A DNA stretch of 64,000 nt from Holacanthus passer (lineage: Eukaryota > Chordata > Actinopteri > Pomacanthidae): the NCBI GenBank assembly GCA_025331565.1, contig JAFREQ010000049.1, positions 1,088,501-1,152,500 of the forward strand. The letters are read 5' to 3'. Below, one piece after another: positions 1 through 12,700 of the stretch. Made by a program: the position numbers and the translations under genes. Within the stretch, counting starts at the first letter, position 1. Each line of letters opens with the position of its first letter. The notes below the pieces were generated by a model, which had not been told where the DNA came from, ran no database searches, and was given only the letters and a program-made list of their open reading frames with translations.

Positions 1-1980
1 GATCAAACATATTTACGAAAAACTAATCAAATAAGACTTATTTGACTCTGTTATCAGCCATAGTTTCTAAAAATGTTTTTATGCAAAATCAGCAGCCAGC
101 CTAGCATATGAATAGGAATAGGTATGATGACATAGACACGCTGCCCCATAGCTAGCATTTTAATGGTGGCCATACTTCTGTATTTTATATTTACATTAAG
201 ATTATTTATTATTTATTTGGTAATTCTTGCTAATTACAAGCATTAGTTAATGTAGTGTAATATGTACATTTATATTTTAACATGACTTAAAAGATGTAAA
301 ATACACATCTGTTGCACATGGTTATTAGTGCTAAACAGAAAATAAGTACTTACATATTTTGTCACTTATGCTCAAGGTAACTCACAATGCATTGCTTTTA
401 GGTCTAGGAGTGTCTACAAATGATGTAAATACAACTTGAAAACCTTCAGCACTGTTCTTTCTTATTAAATATTACATCAGTTCTGAGTTTTGTGCTTCAT
501 AGTGTCAAAATATTTCTGGTTCAAAACATTCTTTCAGCTCTTCTGTCTTACCTTCTGCCTTAAGAATACAATTAAAGATTAAAAATTCATCTTGTGCAGT
601 TGTAATGATAAAGACAATTTATTATGTTTCACATTTATCGTCATATGATCATATATGCAAAAATTTAAAGAAAAACTGCTTTAAACCTTATAGAATCATT
701 ATCAGAAACATAATGTAAAAGAAAAAAGAAATATTAATACTGAAACAAATTTGTACGACCGAATTACCAAAACTATGTGCAATGTAATCTAGATGACCTG
801 CTGGATGTAATGCAGTTTGGTTTTTCTTCTGGATGGATATACCATACTTCAAGACAACTTCACGTCATTTATTAGAATTTTCTTACTGTTGGCTACAATT
901 TTCCCTACTGGTCATAGCTTGCTGCTACTTGTTGCTTCTTGAAGGAACCATACATTCAAAATGCCATTTTAGACTGTGATTAGTGTGGACCATTTGCAGG
1001 AAAATGGGCGGCACTGTAAAACAGACAATGTAAACACAATCAGAACGGGGTGATGGGGTATTCTACTGGAGCTTATTGGGATGGAATTTACCATATTTGA
1101 ACATTTTGGCTCTTTATTGTTTGTTTGATTTTCTTTCCAGCTCATTACAACATTACGAAGAAGAAAAGACTTTTCTTGGTGTTTCAGTGAATATTGTAAT
1201 TGTAATTGTTGGGTACCTCATACAAATCAATGTCTTGAAAGCGTAAGTTAACTATACTTTCATCTGTATAGTCTCCTTTATGCTGTCATTTCATTTTAAC
1301 TCATCTCTCTCTTGCAGTCATTGCATGGGGTTTGAAGGTGTTGCCCAGTTTTAAATTAGAAGAATAGACGAACAGTGCACCCAGCAAAGAAGTAACCTTC
1401 ACAGAATGCCCCCTACAGGTTACATGTTTTGCAGCCTTTACATAACATTCCTAACTAAAACTTCTGAGACCCTTTAAAGAATGTTGCCTGAAGGTTTTTT
1501 TAAAGTTATATTAAACCTTTATAACAACTTAGTGAACATTTTAGGAATATTCTGAGAATGTTATTTTAAAAACCATTTCCTAAAGGTTCCCAGAAGATTA
1601 AATAATAATAATAAAAAAACTTTAGAGAATGTTCCCTGAAGAGAGAGAGAGATAAGATAGCCCAGAAAGCCAGAAGATGGCAGTATGGCAATTTGATTTG
1701 CAATAGCCTAAAAGTTAATTCATGAATAGGTAAATAGTTATTGTGATTCAGTATGTGTAAAACAGTACCCACCTCTGACTTCAGCTACAACTCAGAGTAA
1801 TGCCACCTGCAGATGTTCTCTGATGACTGTCACTGTGGGGTGTGTCAGTGGACAGCAGCAGGAAGAATAAAGTGGCCTGGATCATTTGCTACATTTTACA
1901 CAGCAGAATTGGAATTGTATTCAATTCCCTGAGCTATTGTCAGTTCGCACTACTGTAGCAGCTGACTGTGGCTGCAACCA
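1..1980. other. no gene seen
   Basis: AT-rich sequence without splice-supported coding potential or a repeat I recognise, apart from a 20-bp string at 1211-1230 that recurs at 5993-6012. Confidence 0.6.
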
Positions 1981-2579
1981 AGAATCCTGCTGCAGTTTAG
2001 ACTAGTGCCAGCTACTCATTTCAAATGCCATCGCCAAATGTCCTCAACATGTAGAAAATGAAAAGTAGATCTTGAAAACTGAAAGAGTGGACAAGAAATT
2101 CTGTTCATTTTACCATATGTTTGCCTTTCAGCATTTTTTTTTAATTTAATGTGAAGAGACATTTCCAGAATTAGTACTCAAACTTTGAAAGAAATTTTCC
2201 AGCATGTTCAAATGTTTGCCAAATGTGCAGAGTTTGACAGCCTCCTACGAGCAATCAGCATTCGATTCGATCTTGCTCAGATCAAGAGAAAGCTGCTGCA
2301 GCATCCCTCCATGTGGCATGGATCCTAACTAAAAAGAAGCCCTTCACACAATCAGAGACTACTGAAGACTGCATGTAACTGATGATAAAGTGAGAAATAT
2401 TGTGATATCATCCATTAAGAAACACCTCATGTTTGACACGTCAACTATCCATTAGAAATTGAAAAATGCAGGTAATGTCATTGGCTGTGGATGAGTATAC
2501 TAACTGTTGTAATGCAGCTATGTCTATGACATTTTTCGTGGCAAATGCTTTTGTGAGGATGTGCTGGTATTACAGTTTT

Positions 2580-2990
2580 TCTCCATTGGTTTGGCTCATT
2601 TTTTGAAACAGAAATTACATTCTCAAAACTCTAAGATCATTTGGCAAAACACTTACAGTTCGACACAACACCATGGTTCACTTGCAAAAGCTCATATCTC
2701 TCCCAAAACTGTTCACTCATGCTTCAAAACTAAATTTCTTTCCCATGTAAATAGTCAGTGCCCCCAAAATGCAAAGATCCTTCTCATTTGCTTTGGCTCA
2801 TTTCTTGAAACAGACCGAACGTTCTCAACACTCTTGGTGCTCTTGCCAAAATAACCTGGATGGTTCAGCACAACACCATGGTTCACCTGCAAAGCTCATA
2901 TCTCCCCCAAAACAGTTCACTCATGTGTCAAAACTAAATTCCTTTCCCATATAAATAGTCAGTGCCCCCAAAATGCATCGTCCCTTTGGC
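2580..2990 (+). repeat. two direct copies, period about 204 bp
   Basis: cacaacaccatggttcac occurs at 2664 and 2869, and agtcagtgcccccaaaatgc at 2753 and 2957. The intervening sequence is alignable between copies. Confidence 0.85.
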
Positions 2991-3692
2991 ATTGTGTAGC
3001 ACTGCAAATCAAAATGTTTAGATGTTTTGTCACTATGGCAGACGACCATTGAAATATCCCTCATGTCCAGCTCTCAGTCTCAGCAGAATACAATTGTGTA
3101 TAAAACTGAAAAAAAAAGAATGTTACGGTCAGAGTAGCCTCCAAGGTTTGACATTACACATTGCACTCATGCTGCCAAGGAAACTGTAACCATTATTATT
3201 CACACACATAAAGTAACTTCCATACATCAGAGTAAAAAGGAAATGTATACAGCATAATATACTGTAATATAAACACAGAAACAAAAAACACAGAAAATGA
3301 TATGTAGCCTACAGTGCTGTAAATAACGCTGGAGTTTCACAACTAACACTTCTTCATTGGTCGCCGTCCTCACCCTCCCTATTCATGGTATTATGTTCTT
3401 GACTAATTTTGACAATTGAACAGACTGTTGTGCATGTGATGACTTATACAATGAAATGATGCTGACATGTTTTGGAGAGAAGAACCATTAGACTGAGAAT
3501 CAACAATCAGTTTAGATCAACAAGATCTATTCACTTGGAAATTGTGCTAACTGTAGGCTACCTGTACTTAATCATTTGGAAAGATGGACTGAGACATTGA
3601 GACATGTACCAAGACATTTGTAATTTGATGAAATGAATGAGAAATTCAATTGTGTTTTGAACAATTGCTGAGTGGTTTGGAGGTTTGTCCAT

Positions 3693-3757
3693 GTTATTTT
3701 GAGAATGTAATTTCTGTTTCAAGAAATGAGCCAAACCAATGGCGAAAAACTGTAAGA
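3693..3757 (-). repeat. inverted copy of 2574-2640
   Basis: gaatgtaatttctgtttcaa and gagccaaaccaatgg at 3697-3745 are the reverse complement of the start of the direct-repeat unit, about 1.1 kb away. Confidence 0.8.
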
Positions 3758-3905
3758 TCATTAATGGACACAACCAGTGAGTTTTTTATTTCAAAAACAA
3801 GGACTGGATTTACAGCGAGTCAGCATGCTTGTTACAGATGGGGCTCCACCAGTGGCTGGAAGAGTGCAGAATCTGAAATCAGAAAAACAAACAAAGACTA
3901 ATCAA

Positions 3906-6348
3906 CAGGTTTTTTTCAACTGTAGTGATTTTTGTTATAAATCCATTATCACATTACAGACAGATGTCTGTCCAAAGCTATTTGGAACTGTTTTAGTCGC
4001 AAATATCTAATCTGAATGTAAAGTGTCAATCATTCAGCAACAGCATATAAGCACTGGGTCTCACACAGGAAGCCAGACCAATTTATCTAGAAAACCCCCC
4101 AAAACAAAACAAGGCTGCATAAACTAGTTAAAAGGGAATATTTCTGTCTAGTCATCCATCCATTTTCCTAAAAGCCTACCCAATTTGGAAAGACATATTC
4201 TATATCCATGAACTGTACTGCCTTTGATCAATCAAATTTGTGCCAAGTTGATTTACGTGATTGACCTTGCACATCTACCCTCCATTTCCCCCTGCAGGAC
4301 CGACGCTTCAGAGCAGCGTGCAGATAGGAAGCAAACAGTTGTTGAGGCAACTATAGATTGTTTACAGCAGAAGCAAGCGACTTAACTGACCTGCACACTG
4401 ACAAAATTATGTTTCAGACTGTTGATTTGCTAGTTTAATTGTTCAGATGTCTATAGGTTTATAGAATGAAATTGAGGGCATGCTGCCATGTCATCAGTTG
4501 TGTTAGCTGTGAGACAATATTTAAATCCTGACAGGTATGTTCACCTGATGTCAAGTCATGACTTGTAGGTGAGCCAGAAGGCTGAACTGGATTCAGGGAT
4601 TGAGGGCTGCTAGCCAACTATCTTGTAAAAAAAAAAACATACCTTTATTTCTCACATTTGAAAAAGGGAATGCTGTTCTACTAACCACTTCAGCAACACA
4701 GCATTAAGCTGTGGCCCACATCTCTGACAGAGCTGTATGCATGCGTACCTGCTGTTGCACACCACCCTGCAACTTCTGGAATCCAATGCCATACGGAGAG
4801 GGGGTGTGCAACATTTTGAAGTATGATCCATAACATATTTAGAAGAATCTGTTTGACTGATAATATGCAATGATTGTTGAAATTATAAATAGAAATAAAA
4901 TAAAACACATTATGCGGTAGCTTAGTTTGCTTCACTGTTCTTTATGTATTGCAGAGTAACAATGACCCTTGAGAAAGTGAAGGTGGCCATGGGAAACTGA
5001 GGAGTCACCGTCACCTTCCATTCAATTATCAGTCAGTTACTAATCTTTAAACAAACCTTTGAAATGTACTGTTGGATAAATGAATGGAATTTGACCACAC
5101 TTTGCTGAATTTTTGTTCAGGTGAATGGTCGCTTATGAAGGGAGGTGGAGGAGAAGAGAAGCCTGACAACACAACCTGGGGACTCTCAGCCCAGGAAGTA
5201 CTATGTTAAACTGACTACCACCTCATATACAGGTCACACAAGTTCATCAACTGAGGGAAGACAGACGTGGTTCAAATTAAGGAATTATATTTATTGAACT
5301 GGTGGAATAAGTAATTGAATGCTGTGTTGAAGTGCCTGTGGAGAGAGTAAACTAAAAATACAGAATAAATTGAACCAATCAAAATGCACAAACACAAATA
5401 CATAAATTTAATGCTATTGAACAGTAAAATTGTTTTTAAAAGGAACACTTCCTTAGCGATAAAATTAACAATGAGAGGAGAGGAAAGTGGACAGAGGCCA
5501 GCAGGGGGGGAGGTGGACAACTTACATCCCAAGAATGCCACAAACCAACCACTACTGAGCTCACAGCAAATCACAAACACTGCAAACTGCAAGATAAGGT
5601 GCCCCAGTGCTCTTACACTACAGTCTGAAGGGAACAAAACCACACTACAAGGCCTGACCGCCGCCACCAGCTGGCCACCACTTCCACTAGAGGGGGGAGG
5701 ATTAGTAAAAACCCATTTGGCTCATGCGCATATGAATGAATAAGTTCTTGAAAACCATCCAGACTACATCACCTACCCAGAGTCACAAAGGAGACCGTGT
5801 GGCAATCAAGCAGAGAGAAAGAGCAGCCATGATGCCACAGGTGCTTTTAATACTCTCCGTCAGGGGCTGGGCCGTGGCAGGAGTCGACCACTGGCATGTG
5901 GCACATAAAAAAGATATGTCACTGGTGTTCCACTGACACAGTACAGCTTCTTGACTGGCATATCCCACTGCTGACTTTACTATGTTGCTGCTGGGTACCT
6001 CATACAAATCAACTGACAGATTCCACTTTTCACCAGCAGATGCTGTGTAAGACTTTAAAAAAAAACAAAAAAAAAACCTTTATACTGGGAGATAACTATT
6101 AATTTTTTCTATTAATTAAGTTATCATAATAATATTTATAATTCCTCTAATAACTTGCTGATATGAATAATAGTTTTGTGGTAGCTAAGATAGCTGTATA
6201 CAACCTAGTACTAGTCCCACAGAAGTAGCAGTTGACAAGTAGTTTTGTAATCCTGCCAGGATATCCAGGACAGCCCACCCTCTTTCTACAGCTCTCTCAC
6301 TGTGCAGTGGAACCCAGGAGTCTCCACCACTACATCACTGCTCTTACT
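3906..6348. other. no gene seen upstream of tshrb
   Basis: No exon with supporting splice sites and homology was recognised. Open frames at 5272-5743 lack recognisable similarity. The tshrb promoter should lie in or near this stretch but I see no clear TATA box or CpG-rich block. Confidence 0.5.
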
Positions 6349-6512
6349 ATGAAGCCTGGTTTGGATCTCATGATGTTCATTTTCAGTACTGTTAATGTCA
6401 CTCTCACTCTGGAATATTGTCCAACTCTTTGCAAGTGTGACTGGGATGTCTACAGTGTGTTGTGTTTTCAAGCTGAGGTCCTGCCTGTTTTCCACTCCAG
6501 CACACAGGAGGT
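6349..6512 (+). CDS. tshrb: tshrb exon 1: signal peptide and N-terminal cysteine box
   Basis: The first in-frame Met before the CPTLCKC cysteine box is at 6349, followed by a modest hydrophobic run (LMMFIFSTV). The box matches the CxxxCxC start of TSHR and FSHR ectodomains. The donor gtaagt at 6513 leaves phase 2, the usual phase in this family. The frame stays open upstream to 6232, so an earlier start is possible, but the upstream residues do not look like a signal peptide. Confidence 0.75.
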
Positions 6513-9500
6513 GTAAGTAACCACATTCTGTCAACTCTGATTTCAGCTCTTTATTGTATTAAGAGTGAAAAGTCCCAAGACAGTTTATTTCTGTTTCAGG
6601 TGGCTTGTGGGGACAAAACTTTCTTCTGTTCCTCAGAATGCTTTTGCCAACTTGGCCAACATTTCTCACATGTAAGATTCTCTTTTTTCCCCAGCACTAC
6701 GCTTTTTCTTTCAAATCAATGTAACTGGAAGGAACAGGAAATGTCACTTACCAAGAAAAATAAACTATATTTAAACTATCAAAGAATGTGTTTAAAACTT
6801 CCACCAGGGCTGCACAAGTCATTGCATTGTAAATTTCCCCACTGTGGGACGAATAAAGGTATATCTTATAATCTCATAATCTGCGACGGTGTAGTAGAAG
6901 TCCAAGTGTATGTCATTTATAGCAGACAAATATGGGTACCACATGTCAAAATGTGAGATCTCTAGCACAAAGAACCACTGAGTTACACTTGCTCAAACAA
7001 AAAGTGTTACTATCATCCCTGGTCTCACTTGTTGCTTTTAAGCAGAGTCTTGTTGGTGGGAATGAAATGAACAACATTATGGTCAGAGCTGGTTAGTGGG
7101 GGTTTTCAGTATCTTTGTGTCAAGAATCAAGAATCCTGCTGCTGCAGGTTTTACATACTTTACTCAAATCCAAGTAGCAGAGCTTCAAGCTTGCAATGGT
7201 TAAATTTACCAACAACAAACAAAGCACTTATGGAGTGTGCTGCATACAGTCCCCAAGTACTAAAACTAAATCTGTTTTATGATGTGACAATGCTATAGTT
7301 AAGGTTTGGTTGGGTTTATGCACACAAATGATGCATGAAAATGGAACAAACAGCAGTCTTTGTTGCTCTATAGAAGCATCACCAGACTTCCTCCCTTTCA
7401 CCTATCAAAACTAATATGGCCACTAGAGGGTTTTGTCACTCCAATTTTAACTTATGTAATTTTGGGGCCATTTGTTAAAATGACTCATGCTGCTATTCTT
7501 CTTGGGAGAGAACTGTTTCCAATGGGAGAACAGGGTTTTATAATTAATAAAATAATTCAGTGCCTTAGGTTGTTTTCACATCTAACCTGTTTGGCTCGAT
7601 TAAAATAATCATGGGTGTGTTTGTCCAATAGGTGCAGTTTGTTTGGGTTGTTCCAAATACTGTAATCTCAAAAAAAAAAAAAACATGAACAGCTGAATCT
7701 ATTGTCCAATAAGCTCTCCAATAAGCACACAGGCAAATTGGCTTTTACACATGGTGCCATGAAAGTTGAGTACCACGGTGAGTGAGTGAAATAAGCACAG
7801 ACCATGACTTCCACATATGTTAATTGTTGAATTGCACAACCAGGTGTTTTGGTGATTATTCAACACGGCGCAGTTACATCAGGAGGCAATATTTTTTTCC
7901 CCCGATAACATGGGCTATGTCGATGTTTCTTAGTCCAACTGATAGTCAGGTGCAAATTCAAATCAGCGATAATCAAATGAGTAATTTATCACCTATAGGA
8001 GACTTGAAAATTTCACTTTTGGTCTGCCTGATTATACTTTGCATAAAACTGATTCAGTTTCTGCAAAGCCAACTTACAGTGGACATTTAGCCTACAATAG
8101 GATTGCATTAGACAGACATTTCTGAGAGCTGATAGCCTGGTATTGGGAAAACATAATCTGGCTCACAGTTTTCCTTAGTGCATTTACATAAATGTGTATA
8201 GTGTCCTATAGTATTTCGAATGTTGTACTAGTTTAGTTATAAGATAAGATAAGATATACCTTTATTCATCCCACAGTGGGGAAATGTATGGAGATGCAGC
8301 TTAACAGAGTTGTTAAGCAGACCTCCAGGATTATAGGCAGACAACGGCCACACCTGGAAGAGTTCTACACCAACTGCTGCAGGAAGAGGGAACAGGGTAT
8401 AATCAAGGACACAGCCTACCCAGGCTGATCAGGCCGGGATGTGTGCGTCTCATGGTTAGTCTTCAGAAGGTCACTTGGCAGCCCAGACATCTGCCAGCCA
8501 GTGACTCTGCTTTGATTGCCATCCTGAGGACCTGCCCTATGACTTGTACTAGAACTGGCTACAAAGTCCCTACAACTCAGCTCAGCTGGACACACTTTAC
8601 ATTCCAGCTTGCTCCTCTGCTTCAGCTCTAAGGTTGGAGTATTGCAGCCTTTTTCGTTTGTATGCCTCATCCACATCATCTTCCCAGGGGACATCAGCTC
8701 ATTGACACACTGGCAGGAGTTGGACCAGAGGGCCAGGTTCAGCCGCAGGTCGATCGTTGCAAATGCAGATGAGAAAGTGAGTCTTTGGCCCAGGTTGACA
8801 TGTATTTCCCAGAAGCTGCCTGGGTTCAGTGGCATGACTCGGGAAGTGAGAGATTAGCCGTTTATTTCTGTCCTTCCTGGAGGAAGATTGGTAATTGTGG
8901 GAAAGTTGTCTGAGCATAGAGAGGCATGGTGTTGGTGTTGGTGTACTCATCTTGCACGTTCTCTGATTGAGTACCAAGATTCTGTGAGTGTCATGTCCAG
9001 CCTTTTATTGGCTCATCGTTGAGCTTGTTGTACCTGATTTATCCACTGTTTTAACTCATGGAGCTGGTGTTGTATTTTGTATTGCATAAGAATTATCTCT
9101 ATTGTATTGTAGTGTTGTCTCTGTCTTACCTCTCAATAAATAGGCAAGATATTATGAACTCCAAAATTAAGCATTATCATTCTTAAACTGTAGAGAAAAG
9201 CAGATTCTGTTTTGGACTGGTACAGCAGGCCTGCACATTTGTGAATTTCCCTCATGCCTAAGAGAATATGAACTATATTGTACTTTTGTTGTATTTCATT
9301 TGTTTGTGTGTTGTTTCAGATACATCTCTGATGATGATGCTATAAGATATCTTGAGAGGCATTCTTTCCACAATCTGTCCAGGGTCACCCACATGTATGT
9401 AAACTTTAAGTAGTGCCATTTGACTGTGATTAAAATGAATCCCACGTCTGCCACCACAAATACACATAGTGTAGTCTTTCTGTTGCCGTGCCATGCACTA

Positions 9501-9695
9501 TTCAACAAATGTTCGAGAAGCTGGATAAGATAGGGGTTAGGGGTTAGTTATAGAGTTACATTATATGTAGTGGCCAAGCTGAATTATATTTGTGAATTTT
9601 TTTTCTGCAAGGAAAAGAAAGAAAATGCATGATGAAGAATAATGATGACTCATTAAAAGTATAAAACATGTAATTTGAATTATGAAATAGCAATA

Positions 9696-9733
<38 letters not shown>

Positions 9734-12700
9734 TGACAGAGAACTAACTGGCATCAAAACACTGACATACATTGACCAAGAGGCATTTAAAGATCTGCCT
9801 AATTTAAAATACCTGTAAGTAGAATTTCATTTGCTTATTTATGGACTTAGTGAATGAAAACAATGTTTCATGAACAGTAACTGACATTTGCAATGCTGTT
9901 CCCTGTCAAGCATGAAGTGGTTGCTGACTGAGATTTCTTTCAATACAGTGGGATCACCAACACAGGTCTCACCTCCTTTCCTGGGCTCCAATATATTCAT
10001 TCTAGCCAAGAGGATTTTATTTTGTATGTAACATTTAAATATACCTAATTTCAATGACCATTGGTTGTTAAAATGTATGCAATTTCAACTAATATTTCAT
10101 GTCATAACCTTCTGACAGGGAGATAGTGGAGAATGTCTTCATACAAGTTATCCCTGCTAATTCCTTCACTGGCATATCTGAGAATGCTCTGACCATGTAA
10201 GTAAGACTTGGTTGAACAATGAACAAACACATTTTTAGACTTATTGCCACTGATGCACAGGCATATCAATGTCTATTTATGTTTCTTACAGCTTTACACC
10301 AGTTATATCTATGATTATACTTAGGATTACTTTTTTAAATTGCTAAACCAATGTATGCTAAATCTGCTGAATTAAGATTATTTTGTCAAAGATATAGTTG
10401 GTGGTTCCTTATAGAATTTAGAGCCAAGTGCTGTTGAATCTGTACTTCACAGCAGTGCTTTAAATCAAATTGCTAATGCTAGCATGGCTTCAACATGCTG
10501 ACTTTTTGGCATTATTTTTGTAGGTATTTGGTTTAAAAAGCAAAGTATTGAATAAATTAAAATTTTGACCTGATTATGGTGCTAAACAAAAAGTAAAAAG
10601 ATCTCCAAATTTATTACTGGAGACATAAATGTCTGTATCAAATTTCATGGCAATAGTTGTTAAGATATTTAAATCAAAACCACAAATGTCGGTCTGATGG
10701 TGGCACGGCAAACTGACTTCTACGACTTCTACTGACAGACCAACTTCGCCATCCCTGGAGGCGTGATGCCAGCATGGCTAAAGTGAAACATAAATACATC
10801 ATGCCAGTTCTTATTTCAGTTTTCTTATTCTGTCTTCAATAATTCAGTAATCATTTTAAAATCAAAAAATTTCAGTGACTGCCTCTCATATTCCATCTAG
10901 TAATTCATTTCCTCCTTTAAAGAGCAACTTGCAGGTTAAAGCAAATCAAGCAATAGGAGAATAGAGAGTAGAGAGAGACACACACACACACACATTGGGA
11001 GTTGAGTTCTATTTCTGTCTCAAAAAACATAAAGGACATAAGGAAACATACAGGAGAGGTTGAAAATGTATATTACACTGGAAATGTCAATGTCCCTATG
11101 ATGACAACATTTTACATTATTACTCCCACACTGTGCTCTGGTGACAGGTTCATACAACCAGCCTTTTTATTAACAAAAAACAATACTGAGCGATGAACAA
11201 AATGATTGCTTTCCTGAAAAAAACAAGTCTACTGATTTTGAAAGGAAAGATTTAATGTATTAGTCTTGTTTTGTATTTCATGACAGTTGGTCTCCTTTTT
11301 GTTCATGTCCTCTTTTGCATGTTTTCTATTTATGCAAGCAAACTAAAAGCAATTGTAAATTTGTCACAAAATTCTGATTCTGATAGACCTTTGCTAACAT
11401 TGTCAATTAAAGTGAACTTGTACTATATTGGTGAAAGACCATCAGATTTCACAGGCGACTGACGTCTTAGGATTTCCCCCAAATGTTGGCAGCAACTGGA
11501 TCATGCGTTGAAGAGAGATGGTGACTTTTTATTAATGGCCACAAGGTTGAGCTATTGGTATTGCTTCAGGACTGTATTTCATGCACGTGAATGTGAATTT
11601 CCCCACTGAGGGACGATTAAAGGAATATCTTATCTTATCATGTTCATTGAGAACCCACGCACCAAGACAACAGAACTGTAGACATATTATGTTATATTGT
11701 TACTGTAGCGTCCCCTGGGGGCTAGAATTGTAAGAAATGTTATACACTTCTGTAATGTGGCAATATGTACAAAATCCCCAAACTAGTTTTCTATCAAACT
11801 TTGCATTAAATTAAATTAGCAAGCAAAACAATAATATAAATTATAATATGATGAGTGAAAATTGTGAAAGTAATATAAAGTTTAAGAGACATTTTAGATG
11901 ATTTTACAGCTCCTCCAACGATAGTGTCACTCCCCGTTCTGAACATTCCTCCCCATTCACACACATTACAAAAAATATACAGCATGCAAAACTAGTAGCA
12001 TGTCAAATTGTTTGAAAGGAATTTAAAGATTGCTCTATTTATTTACTTTGTAAAATGTGTTGAAAAAACTCAATATCATAATATGTCAAAAAAGTATTAA
12101 AGGTAGAAAAAGAAAGATACAACCATAATTGTCCTTAAAGAACTGAACGTTTAGATATCTCAGTGGTTTCTGTAGCTGAAAGTATGCGGAAGTAGTTGTA
12201 ATAATGCTGCAAATGTTTGGAAGGAACTCTACAAAAAACAGTTGTGTGCATGCTGATTCACATGATCAGTAATATGGACCCAGCAGATATTAGGTCCATG
12301 ACCTTAAGGCATAGACTGTATAAAACTTAAAGGAGGTGAGCTCCACTCTGGAGAGATTGCGCTTAGCCACTGAAGGCTCTGTGGACATTAAGCACAGGAT
12401 GTTAGTATATCCATTGATGGAGAAAACTATTTTATCAAGGCCCAACTGCTGGATTTTACTTACGGCTGAGATCAGTGAATCAGTGATTGCCAACCTCAGG
12501 AAAAGCATACAGCCCTCCCTGGATTCACCCAGCAACCCTGATGCTGAGCTTAGCATGTAGCCTGCTAGCATCCAGCCCACTGGCTTCCAGCCTTCATCCC
12601 GGCATACTAACATTCATTTAGCTGACCCCCAATTGGCTAGCCTCCAGCCTGCATCTCAGTCAGCTAGCCTCCAGTCTGCTGGCCTCCAGCCTGCCTCCCA

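Larger units (their letters stand above)
1980..3905 (+). mobile_element. decayed hAT/ZBED-type DNA transposon
   Basis: Broken reading frames retain transposase-like pieces. KKPFTQSETTEDCM near 2330-2375 resembles the KPFTxGEFVKEC segment of ZBED5/GTF2IRD2-type hAT transposases. LVTDGAPPVAGR near 3825-3865 resembles their TDGAPAMTGR motif. Stops and frameshifts interrupt everything. The middle is rearranged by a direct duplication of about 204 bp and an inverted copy. Confidence 0.6.

Noticed and set aside
5272..5743. Overlapping open frames of 119-131 codons on both strands
   Set aside because: No recognisable domain, no splice support, and the two frames mirror each other; most likely chance.
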